A stretch of 14,805 nt of DNA, from NCBI GenBank assembly GCA_002381565.1, contig DFWZ01000025.1:1-14805 (forward strand), in the 5' to 3' direction. The notes below the pieces were generated by a model that made no database searches, was not told the origin of the DNA, and worked only from the letters and a program-made list of their open reading frames with translations. This DNA comes from Gallionella sp. UBA4121. Lineage in GTDB: Bacteria > Pseudomonadota > Gammaproteobacteria > Burkholderiales > Gallionellaceae. Positions within the stretch are counted from its first letter, which is position 1, and each line of letters begins with the position of its first letter. The translations under genes and the position numbers were made by a program. Of the stretch, positions 7,076 to 13,805 are shown in pieces.

Positions 7076-10000
7076 ATGAACCAACCCTCACTTGAGAGCT
7101 ACTATGACGAATCGGGCTTATTCTTCATTGAAACCGACCTCGATGGAATTATTGCTTACGTAAACGATGCGTTCGTGAAAGTTTCCGGTTTTCCCGAAAA
7201 TGAGCTGATCGGGCAGAACCTTAACATCGTCAGCCACCCTGACATGCCGCAATGGGCATTCGATGACCTGTGGAAAACGGTCAGAAGTGGACATCCCTGG
7301 CATGGAATCATCAAGAGCCGCACCAAGAGCGGCGACCATTGCTGGGTGCGCGCCACTGTTTCCCCAGTCATGTGCTCAGGTCAGTCCGTCGGCTATCTGT
7401 CATTGTGGAAAAAGCCATCCAGACTGGAAATTTCGAAAGCAGAAGTGCTTTACCGCATGGACGAGGCACCGCATCAACCGTTCTCGATCCAACGGTGGTT
7501 CGGCAATCTGCACCTGCAAACCAAGCTTCAGATAATGATCCAGCCGGTGCTTCTGATCGGGGGCATACTCGCCACGTTCGGCGTGTACAGCCAGATGAAG
7601 GCAACCATGATGGACAATGCGCAGCGCAGGGCCGAGGCTACCGCCATGCAGGTCATCGACAGCGCCAACATGCTGATGGTCACCGGGGAGATCTCGGTTC
7701 CTGCAAACCGCAAGCTGATGATAAAAAAAATCATGGAGGGGCAGCACCTCCAATCGTTGAGACTGGTGCGGACCGATCAGGTAGTCCGGCAATTTGGATA
7801 CGGGTTGCCGGAAGAGCATCTTGATGATCCTGTGGTGAAGCGGACGATCGAGAATTCGGTGAAGCAGGGCAAGCCCATCCCCTATTTCGCGCTTGAGTTT
7901 GCCGACGACAAGCCTGTGTTCAGGGCGATCACACCGTATATCGAGTCTCACAATTTCCATGGCACTGACTGTCTCGTTTGTCATCACGTTCAGGTTGGCA
8001 GCTCCAATGGTGCGTCGGATCTCGTGATTGATCTTTCCGGGGATTTTAGACGGTTGCACGCCGCCATTTGGTCGCTCATTGCCGGGCAGTTCATATTGCA
8101 GATCTTCTTATTCTTCTTCGTAGGATGGGTTGACAGGAGATTTGTGTCTCGCCCCATCGAAAAAATCAAAAACCATCTGCGCGAAATCGTCAATGGCGAT
8201 TACTCCCGTCCGCTGAATATTTCCGGTCGTGACGAAATGGGTGAACTGCTCTGTTCAATTCAAACTGCCAAGCTGCTGCTTGGATCCGCCGTCAACCAGG
8301 TAGCAGAGGAGTTATCCGATACATTGCTCGAAAAGAACCTGTTGGAACGCCAGAGCCGTGTTTTGGAGAACATCATCCTTTCCCATGAAAAAGTTTCACA
8401 GTGGAAGGAGTTCGTCCAGGAAATTCTTACCAGCTTTCATTCTATTTTCTCGTTCAATGTCTTTTTCATCGCCTTTGCGGAAGAACATGGGTTATCCCTG
8501 TTTATCTATTACATGGAGATTTACCCGGAAGAAGCGAAGGCTGTGGCTCGAACGAAATTCACCAAGGAAATGCTCGTCAAACTGGACCTTCCTCTCGATG
8601 CGCCTCTGGATATCGAGGAATTCCAGGTTCTGGGCAATGAAGAATGTGCTTCCATCAGCGATATCAAGATGCTCACCGTTCCGGTCCCGGGTGACGAGCG
8701 ACTGAATCTTGCCGGACTGCTGGGCGTGGCTTATGGTGCATCCCAGAACCTGAGCGCTCAGGAAGAAAGCGTGATCCGTTCAATCCTGGCAGTGATGGTG
8801 ATGGTGGTGGGATCGAGCAAGGTGCTGAACCGGACCCTGTCCGAACTCGAATACTATTCGAGCCACGACCCCCTGACGGGGCTGCACAACCGGCGCTATT
8901 TCAACGAGATGCTCGATTATGAAGTGGGTCGTTCCGAGCGTCATAATCACGAATTTTCGATCCTTATGTTGGACTTGGACGATTTCAAGGATGTCAACGA
9001 TACCTATGGACATCCTTGCGGGGATGCCGTCTTGAAGCAGATGGCCGAGACCATGCGCAACTCCATGCGCAAAGGTGATCTCGCAACGCGGATTGGCGGG
9101 GACGAATTTGCCATCATCCTGACCGAAACAGGAAAGAGTGGTGCTTTGTCCGTAGCCGAAAAGCTCAGGACAGAATTGCGCAACATTACCTATGAAGGTC
9201 CGGATGGAAAAGGATTCCATATCACGACTTCCATCGGACTCGTGTCTTATCCGGATGACGCGCAGAACATTTTAGATTTGATGGCGAGCGTGGATATAGG
9301 GCTTTATCGCGCCAAGGGAATGGGCAAAGATGGTGTCGGCACTATTGATGCGGCGAAAGGTCAGATTCAAGCGGGCAGGGAAATACGGGATCGCGCCGAG
9401 CAGTTCAGGGCATCCCTGAAGAACGACAGGATCATTCCCTATTTTCAACCCATTTTCGATTGCAAAAGCGGAAAGCTTTTTGCTTATGAAGCCTTGGCTA
9501 GGCTTCAGGAACCGAATGGGGAAATCATTTCTGCAGGAATGTTCGTCGAAACGATAGAAAAATATGGCATGGGCCGGGAGCTTGACCGGGTCATGATTGA
9601 AAAGTCCCTGATGGCTTTAAAAAACCGGATCGCCGAAGAGGGGTCATATCCAATTCGTCTCTTCATCAATCTCTCCGCTCAGGAAATACAAGGAAGAGGA
9701 GTGCTTGGTTTTGCAGAACAGATCTGCAACACGCTTGAAATTCCACCGAGTAGCGTGGTTTTTGAAATACTCGAAAGAGATGCCATCAGCGACATGACCC
9801 ATATGCGCAAATTCTTGACCGACCTCGGGAAGAAGGGCTTCTCTTTCGCTCTTGACGATTTCGGAAGCGGCTACAATTCTTTCCATTACCTGCGCGAACT
9901 GCACTTCGATTATGTAAAAATCGACGGTGCCTTCGTCAGGAATATTTTGAATTCCAAAATCGACTATGCCCTGGTGCGCAATCTGAGTCACCTTTGTCAG

Positions 10001-10126
10001 GACATCGGCATCCAGACCGTAGCCGAGTTCGTCGAATCAGAAGATATCCTGGATGCGCTGAAGGAAATGGAGATCGATTATGTCCAGGGCTTTCATCTCG
10101 GCCTGCCAATGCCCAAAATGAGATGA
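7076..10126 (+). CDS. PAS / haem-c periplasmic sensor / HAMP / GAF-like / GGDEF-EAL protein
   Basis: This inner-membrane c-di-GMP enzyme has 1016 residues. Domains in order are: an Aer-type PAS (about 10-115, with NDAFVKVSGF, SHPDMPQWAF and GDHCWV); TM1 (about 150-171); a periplasmic domain of about 160 residues ending in FHGTDCLVCHH, a CxxCH c-haem site (C299, C302, H303); TM2 (about 333-352); HAMP (about 352-405); a GAF-like linker (about 430-580, inferred); GGDEF (about 590-760); and EAL (about 775-1010). Both active sites look intact. The cyclase has GGDEF at 674-678 and an I-site RKGD (R665-D668) exactly five residues before it. The EAL domain has EALAR (805-809), N865, E897, DDFGSG (927-932), K948, E984 and Q1004. 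The first ATG is used although the ribosome binding site is weak, because the PAS domain starts immediately after it. It is probably co-transcribed with the MCP gene 29 bases downstream. Confidence 0.93.
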   Translation: MNQPSLESYYDESGLFFIETDLDGIIAYVNDAFVKVSGFPENELIGQNLNIVSHPDMPQWAFDDLWKTVRSGHPWHGIIKSRTKSGDHCWVRATVSPVMCSGQSVGYLSLWKKPSRLEISKAEVLYRMDEAPHQPFSIQRWFGNLHLQTKLQIMIQPVLLIGGILATFGVYSQMKATMMDNAQRRAEATAMQVIDSANMLMVTGEISVPANRKLMIKKIMEGQHLQSLRLVRTDQVVRQFGYGLPEEHLDDPVVKRTIENSVKQGKPIPYFALEFADDKPVFRAITPYIESHNFHGTDCLVCHHVQVGSSNGASDLVIDLSGDFRRLHAAIWSLIAGQFILQIFLFFFVGWVDRRFVSRPIEKIKNHLREIVNGDYSRPLNISGRDEMGELLCSIQTAKLLLGSAVNQVAEELSDTLLEKNLLERQSRVLENIILSHEKVSQWKEFVQEILTSFHSIFSFNVFFIAFAEEHGLSLFIYYMEIYPEEAKAVARTKFTKEMLVKLDLPLDAPLDIEEFQVLGNEECASISDIKMLTVPVPGDERLNLAGLLGVAYGASQNLSAQEESVIRSILAVMVMVVGSSKVLNRTLSELEYYSSHDPLTGLHNRRYFNEMLDYEVGRSERHNHEFSILMLDLDDFKDVNDTYGHPCGDAVLKQMAETMRNSMRKGDLATRIGGDEFAIILTETGKSGALSVAEKLRTELRNITYEGPDGKGFHITTSIGLVSYPDDAQNILDLMASVDIGLYRAKGMGKDGVGTIDAAKGQIQAGREIRDRAEQFRASLKNDRIIPYFQPIFDCKSGKLFAYEALARLQEPNGEIISAGMFVETIEKYGMGRELDRVMIEKSLMALKNRIAEEGSYPIRLFINLSAQEIQGRGVLGFAEQICNTLEIPPSSVVFEILERDAISDMTHMRKFLTDLGKKGFSFALDDFGSGYNSFHYLRELHFDYVKIDGAFVRNILNSKIDYALVRNLSHLCQDIGIQTVAEFVESEDILDALKEMEIDYVQGFHLGLPMPKMR

Positions 10127-10155
10127 CCCACATTCTCGTCTAAAAGGAAATTTCC

Positions 10156-12225
10156 GTGAAAATAAATCTTCCCGTCACGCAGATCGAGAAACCTTTTCCC
10201 AAAGGAACGCGCATTGTTTCGAAGACCGATCTCAAAGGGATCACCACGTATGTGAACGATGGTTTTGTGGAAATGAGCGGTTTTTCGAGAGCGGAACTGA
10301 TCGGGAAAAACCACAATGTCGTGCGCCACCCCGATATGCCGCCACAAGCTTTCAAATGGCTATGGGACACGTTGAAGGAGGGGTTGCCATGGCGCGGCAT
10401 CGTCAAGAACCGCTGCAAGAACGGCGACCATTACTGGGTCAGTGCGCTTGTGGTGCCCATTCTCAGCAAGGGGGTCGTTGTAGGCTACATGTCGGTCAGG
10501 CGGACCCCCACAAGACAACAAATTGAGGAAGCTGAAGCGCTCTACAGACAGCTGAATGAAACGAAAGCGCCCATCGGCTCGAAATTCGACCGCTTCAAGT
10601 TCAGAAATCTGTCGCTGCAGATCAAGCTTCAGATACTGATCCAGGGCACGCTCCTCGTTGTTTTGACGGCGGGCCAGCTTTGGCTTGCACACAGCTTCAA
10701 AAGCGAGACCATGCAATCGGCCAGGGATCACGCTATCGATGTTTCGAATTCGCTTATCGATGGGGCGAATATGCTGATGGAAACGGCGACGATCAGCGAC
10801 ATAGATAACCGGAAACTCCTGCTCAGGAAAATCGCCTCCAGCGGGCACATCAAATCGCTGAATCTCGTCCGTGCTCAGCAGGTGGTCAATCAGTTCGGCC
10901 CGGGATTGCCCGAGGAGCATATCGGGGATGATATCGAACGAAACGCGATCGAGAGCAAGACCAGCTATTTCAACCTGACAACGGACGAAAACGGGGATCC
11001 AATATACCGGGCGGTGGTTCCCTATATCGTGAGCCATAATTTCCATGGCACAGACTGCCTGAAATGCCATCAGGTTGAAGACGGGAGCGTGAACGGCGCA
11101 TCCGACATCCGGATTGACCTGAAGCCGAATTTCGACAGGCTTCACGTCATTCAGATTGAGCTTCTTGGCGGGCAGATCGTGCTCCAGATATTCCTTTTTC
11201 TGTTCATTGGACGCTGCATCGATATCTTCGTCAAGCGTCCCCTGAAATCGGCGATGAAGCAGTTCGAGCTGCTCATGGAGGGAAATCTGGACCCGCCGAT
11301 CGACATCTCTGGTCGCGACGAAATGGGAAGACTGCTTTGCGAGCTTCAGACCATGCAGTCTTATGTCCAAGTGATGCTTGACGAAATGGAATTGTCCGCA
11401 TCCATCATTGTGGATCGCAGTAACAGTCTCAATTCGCAGATCGTGCTTGTCGCCGAACATTCGAAAGAGCAGCAGGATCATGTGCAGCAAATTGCAAGCA
11501 CCATGAAGGAATTCAGCCAGTCCGTATCCGAGGTGGCTCATGCGGCGACCGATTCGGCATCTGCTGCAGCCAATTCTCAGATAATCATTAACGAGAGCAA
11601 CGGGAGAATGAAAGAAAGCGTAGCTTCCACTTCCCGTGTTGTCGAGGCGGTTCAATCTTCGAGCAAAACCATCGACGCACTCAAGAATGCCATCCAGAAA
11701 ATAGGCAGCATCACCAAGGTCATCAAGGAAATCGCGGATCAGACCAACCTCCTTGCCTTGAATGCCGCGATCGAAGCGGCACGGGCAGGAGAACAGGGCC
11801 GGGGATTCGCCGTGGTCGCAGACGAGGTCAGAAAGCTTGCCGAGCGGACGACTGCAAGCACGACCGATATTACCCAGATGGTTGGAAACATTCATTCGGT
11901 AACCCAAGCTGCAGTGATTTCGATGAATCAGGCTGTATCGGAGGTCGAAAAAGGGATTGTTTTCACCAAGGAAAACGAGGAGAGCCTGAAGAAGATCATG
12001 GAAACGAGTCGGGAAGTCACCCAAAAGGCGCAGGACATTGCAGGCGCATCGAAAGAGCAATCGCTGGCGAGTGAGAATGTCGCAAGGAGCCTCGCGCAAA
12101 TTTCCGGTCTTGTGGACAACAACGCCCTTGCCGCAGAGGACGCAAAGAAAGCTTCCGAAGAGCTGACCAGAACGTCGATCGAGCTGAAAACGATGGTGCA
12201 GCACTTCGAGGTTCATTCACTTTAA
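10156..12225 (+). CDS. Aer-like methyl-accepting chemotaxis protein with periplasmic haem-c domain
   Basis: This chemoreceptor signals to CheW/CheA. It has 689 residues and starts with GTG at 10156 behind AAAAGGAA. Domains are: an Aer-type PAS (about 10-115); TM1 (about 158-180); a periplasmic domain with CLKCH (C301, C304, H305) inside FHGTDCLKCHQVEDGSVNGA; TM2 (about 334-354); HAMP (about 354-408); and a long cytoplasmic coiled coil with the conserved MCP tip (about 526-565, ADQTNLLALNAAIEAARAGE then GRGFAVVADEVRKL). The PAS carries N34, R57, H58 and D60, the same residues and numbers implicated in FAD binding by E. coli Aer, so flavin binding is likely. No C-terminal NWETF-type CheR tether is present. 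It shares its whole input half with the GGDEF-EAL protein upstream, with recognisable DNA similarity around the haem motif, so the two are paralogues with swapped outputs. Confidence 0.94.
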   Translation: MKINLPVTQIEKPFPKGTRIVSKTDLKGITTYVNDGFVEMSGFSRAELIGKNHNVVRHPDMPPQAFKWLWDTLKEGLPWRGIVKNRCKNGDHYWVSALVVPILSKGVVVGYMSVRRTPTRQQIEEAEALYRQLNETKAPIGSKFDRFKFRNLSLQIKLQILIQGTLLVVLTAGQLWLAHSFKSETMQSARDHAIDVSNSLIDGANMLMETATISDIDNRKLLLRKIASSGHIKSLNLVRAQQVVNQFGPGLPEEHIGDDIERNAIESKTSYFNLTTDENGDPIYRAVVPYIVSHNFHGTDCLKCHQVEDGSVNGASDIRIDLKPNFDRLHVIQIELLGGQIVLQIFLFLFIGRCIDIFVKRPLKSAMKQFELLMEGNLDPPIDISGRDEMGRLLCELQTMQSYVQVMLDEMELSASIIVDRSNSLNSQIVLVAEHSKEQQDHVQQIASTMKEFSQSVSEVAHAATDSASAAANSQIIINESNGRMKESVASTSRVVEAVQSSSKTIDALKNAIQKIGSITKVIKEIADQTNLLALNAAIEAARAGEQGRGFAVVADEVRKLAERTTASTTDITQMVGNIHSVTQAAVISMNQAVSEVEKGIVFTKENEESLKKIMETSREVTQKAQDIAGASKEQSLASENVARSLAQISGLVDNNALAAEDAKKASEELTRTSIELKTMVQHFEVHSL

Positions 12226-12253
12226 CGTGAAAATCGCGTATCGATTCGTTCAT

Positions 12254-12275
12254 CCCTTCTCCCCCCGGGAGAGGG
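12254..12275. terminator. GC-rich hairpin after the MCP gene
   Basis: CCCTTCTCCC (12254-12263) pairs with GGGAGAGGG (12267-12275), with one bulged T and a CCC loop. It starts 28 bases after the MCP stop codon. Only three Ts follow. It could end the operon transcript, or be a REP-like palindrome of the CCCTCTCCC type that is common in proteobacterial intergenic DNA. Confidence 0.5.
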
Positions 12276-12314
12276 TTTGGGTACGCGCTAGCATCTCTAG
12301 CCTACAGCCTCATC

Positions 12315-12542
12315 ATGCAAACCGATTTATTGAACCAGCAAAACCTGCAGCAACACGAAGCCGGCCTTGAAAAAGCGATTTTGGAATCTGCCAATGCCGA
12401 TCAGTCACAAGCTACATCGCCGGACTGGATTCCTGACAAGTCCAGACATGTTGGGATGCCGATCGACTGGATCTGGGACGAGTCGATGTTATCCCTAATC
12501 CGGCAAGGCTCTGCACCGCAGCAGCCTGGGACGAAAATATGA
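12315..12542 (+). CDS. Small hypothetical protein, doubtful
   Basis: This is a 75-residue open frame, acidic and glutamine-rich, with no membrane segment, no recognisable domain and no ribosome binding site. Residues such as MPIDWIWDESMLSLIRQG are not obviously random, so it could be a small gene or a relic of a longer one. I do not recognise it and no family is implied. It sits between the sensor operon hairpin and the recombinase element. Confidence 0.22.
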   Translation: MQTDLLNQQNLQQHEAGLEKAILESANADQSQATSPDWIPDKSRHVGMPIDWIWDESMLSLIRQGSAPQQPGTKI

Positions 12543-12627
12543 TCAAGTGGTCCTGCCGACAATTCCCAAGCATCTGCTTTGCTTTTGCAAGCAGTCGTTC
12601 AGACCTAGTCAGTTGAATATCCGGAAT

Positions 12628-12706
12628 TGGCACAGAGTGATCTCCTGACCTCAGTGCTGTACAGCGGACCTTTAACACCGGTTAAATATATCATGTAATG
12701 CCCGCT
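12628..12706 (+). repeat. Left inverted repeat of the recombinase element
   Basis: The outer block TGGCACAGAGTGA (12628-12640) is a perfect inverse of 13563-13575. The middle contains the palindrome GCTGTACAGC (12656-12665). The inner block 12674-12696 (AACACCGGTTAAATATATCA plus TGT) matches the inverse of 13506-13528 at 21 of 23 bases, and ATGCCCGCT (12698-12706) matches the inverse of 13497-13505 perfectly. This arm alone has a full dyad TTTAAC-ACCG-GTTAAA (12671-12686), a plausible recombinase core. Confidence 0.8.
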
Positions 12707-12743
12707 AAATTTCAACTCCGGACTATGGATAAGAATGATTGCC

Positions 12744-12785
12744 TTGAAATAATTGTCAAAGGAATTCCTATAATCACATAAGGAG
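12744..12785 (+). promoter_or_regulatory. Candidate promoter and ribosome binding site of the recombinase
   Basis: A perfect -10 TATAAT (12769-12774) is preceded by TTGAAA (12744-12749) at a longish 19-base spacing. AAGGAG (12780-12785) lies six bases before the ATG and is a strong ribosome binding site. If this -10 is used, transcription would begin at about the ribosome binding site itself, which would give very weak translation, so the true start may lie further upstream. Confidence 0.4.
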
Positions 12786-12791
12786 TCTGCC

Positions 12792-13406
12792 ATGAACACC
12801 TCTCAACATCCCGAGCCCTGGAACAAGGGCAAACTGATTGGTCAGAAGTCCCCGCTAAAATTAAGGGACATCTGGGCGATTCGCTTCCAGCTTCAGTTGG
12901 GCAAGCGCGTCAGAGACCTCGCGTTATTCAATCTTGCCATAGACAGCAAGCTACGCGGTTGCGATTTGGTTGGACTTCGCGTGCGTGACATCGCCCATGG
13001 CCACCAGATCATGTCCAGGGCAATTGTTATGCAGCAAAAAACTCATCGACCAGTCCAGTTTGAATTGACGGAGCAAACCCGTGATGCGGTAGCGGCATGG
13101 ATTTCTAAAGCGGGCCTGAATGCAGAACAGCATTTGTTTAAAAGCCGGCTGAAAAATTCCCCGCATATCACCACACGGCAGTACGCCAGAATCGTGCATC
13201 ACTGGGTTAGCGAGATCGGCCTAGACCCTGCTGCATATGGGACCCACACGATGCGGCGTACAAAAGCAACCTTGATTTACCGAAGAACCAAAAACCTGCG
13301 CGCAGTCCAACTTTTACTAGGGCACAGCCGACTGGAATCCACAGTCAGATACCTGGGAATTGAGGTCGACGATGCTTTGGAGATCTCTGAACAGACCGAA
13401 ATATAG
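12792..13406 (+). CDS. Catalytic-domain-only tyrosine recombinase
   Basis: This 204-residue phage-integrase-family (PF00589-type) protein lacks the usual N-terminal core-binding domain, as FimB/FimE-type recombinases do. The full catalytic set is present: R55 (KLRGCDL), K83 in the beta-hairpin (QQKTHRP), H152-x-x-R155 (HTMRR), H178 (LLGHS) and the nucleophile Y187 (VRYLGIE). It therefore should be active in strand cleavage and joining. The N-terminus (WNKGKLIGQKSPLKLRDIWA) is the pattern of a family often seen as scattered copies in proteobacterial genomes. It has a strong ribosome binding site and sits centrally between two long inverted repeats. These are probably its own substrate sites, but that is inference. 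Confidence 0.92.
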   Translation: MNTSQHPEPWNKGKLIGQKSPLKLRDIWAIRFQLQLGKRVRDLALFNLAIDSKLRGCDLVGLRVRDIAHGHQIMSRAIVMQQKTHRPVQFELTEQTRDAVAAWISKAGLNAEQHLFKSRLKNSPHITTRQYARIVHHWVSEIGLDPAAYGTHTMRRTKATLIYRRTKNLRAVQLLLGHSRLESTVRYLGIEVDDALEISEQTEI

Positions 13407-13463
13407 CAGCTTGCAAGCGGTGCGACTAGCAACAGCCAGCCGCACTTTATCTTGATGGATAAA

Positions 13464-13486
13464 CAGCACTGAAAATCAGTCTGCTG
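13464..13486. terminator. Hairpin downstream of the recombinase
   Basis: CAGCACTGA (13464-13472) pairs with TCAGTCTGCTG (13476-13486), with a two-base bulge and a three-base AAA loop. No T run follows, so terminator activity is uncertain. The perfect palindrome GCTTGCAAGC (13409-13418) lies just after the recombinase stop codon. Confidence 0.3.
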
Positions 13487-13496
13487 TAAGCTACAA

Positions 13497-13575
13497 AGCG
13501 GGCATACATGGTATATTTAACCGGTATTTTGATGTCTGCTGTGTGGTGCTGCCGGCTAGCGTTCACTCTGTGCCA
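13497..13575 (-). repeat. Right inverted repeat of the recombinase element
   Basis: This is the inverse counterpart of 12628-12706 and has the same length, 79 bases. The outer 13 bases (13563-13575) and the inner AGCGGGCAT (13497-13505) are perfect matches, and 13506-13528 matches at 21 of 23. Between the outer and inner conserved blocks lie 20 bases that match at only about 8 positions but keep the same length. The core here is TTTAACCGGTATTTT, so the dyad seen in the left arm is half lost. Confidence 0.8.
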
Positions 13576-13698
13576 TGAGCAGCCCTTCGTACATTTACAC
13601 ACAGCTGATGTAGAATTTGAAAAACACACAAACTTCTGGACGAGATTTGTGGCAGAGGTGTAGGTGATTGACTTCATTAGTAAAGGGTTCTTGTAAAA
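13576..13698. other. Intergenic between the recombinase element and the third sensor locus
   Basis: I see no gene in these 123 bases. They should contain the promoter of the small ORF and third sensor gene, but no clear -35/-10 pair can be named. A minus-strand frame across 13447-13779 shows no family pattern. Confidence 0.4.
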
Positions 13699-13800
13699 AT
13701 GAAACCTCAGCCATACTTCAAGCAGGCACTGAAACTGCGAGACATCAATTTCATTGACGAAGCAGACAATAATAAACATATTGAAATAAGCCTGTATTGA
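13699..13800 (+). CDS. 33-residue ORF preceding the third sensor
   Basis: The frame reads MKPQPYFKQALKLRDINFID and 13 more residues, then stops with TGA five bases before the start of the third sensor gene. It is soluble and charged and matches no family I know. AAAGGG upstream is too far from the ATG (11 bases) to be a good ribosome binding site. The tight spacing suggests either a leader peptide coupled to the sensor gene or the surviving 3' end of a longer gene. An in-frame TAA at 13681-13683 means it is not simply continuous with upstream sequence. Confidence 0.35.
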   Translation: MKPQPYFKQALKLRDINFIDEADNNKHIEISLY

Positions 13801-13805
13801 AAAAA

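Larger units (their letters stand above)
12628..13575 (+). mobile_element. Candidate tyrosine-recombinase element with inverted ends
   Basis: This 948-base unit is made of two 79-base imperfect inverted repeats with a single complete tyrosine recombinase gene between them, separated from the repeats by 85 and 90 bases. The outermost 13 bases (TGGCACAGAGTGA) are identical in inverse orientation at both ends. The inner part of the arms is also strongly conserved. Nothing else is encoded. No target-site duplication is evident. This could be a minimal mobile element or an invertible or recombinase-site cassette; the interpretation is inference and the repeats are direct observation. Confidence 0.62.

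Noticed and set aside
7400..8059. 219-codon minus-strand frame inside the GGDEF-EAL gene
   Set aside because: Antisense shadow of a well-supported coding region, with no recognisable domain.
10360..12216. 618-codon minus-strand open frame antisense to the MCP gene
   Set aside because: It lies entirely inside a clear MCP gene, has no family pattern or ribosome binding site, and arises from the codon bias of the real gene.
12628..12645. TGGCAC resembling a sigma54 -24 element
   Set aside because: No GC-containing -12 element follows at the right spacing, and the bases are explained as the outer block of the inverted repeat.
12628..13575. Integron attC-like sites around the recombinase
   Set aside because: The GTTAAA/TTTAAC pairs recall attC core sites, but the recombinase lacks the IntI-specific insert, is too short, and no cassette array is present.
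13447..13779. 110-codon minus-strand frame downstream of the recombinase
   Set aside because: It has no family resemblance or ribosome binding site and runs across the right inverted repeat, which explains the sequence better.
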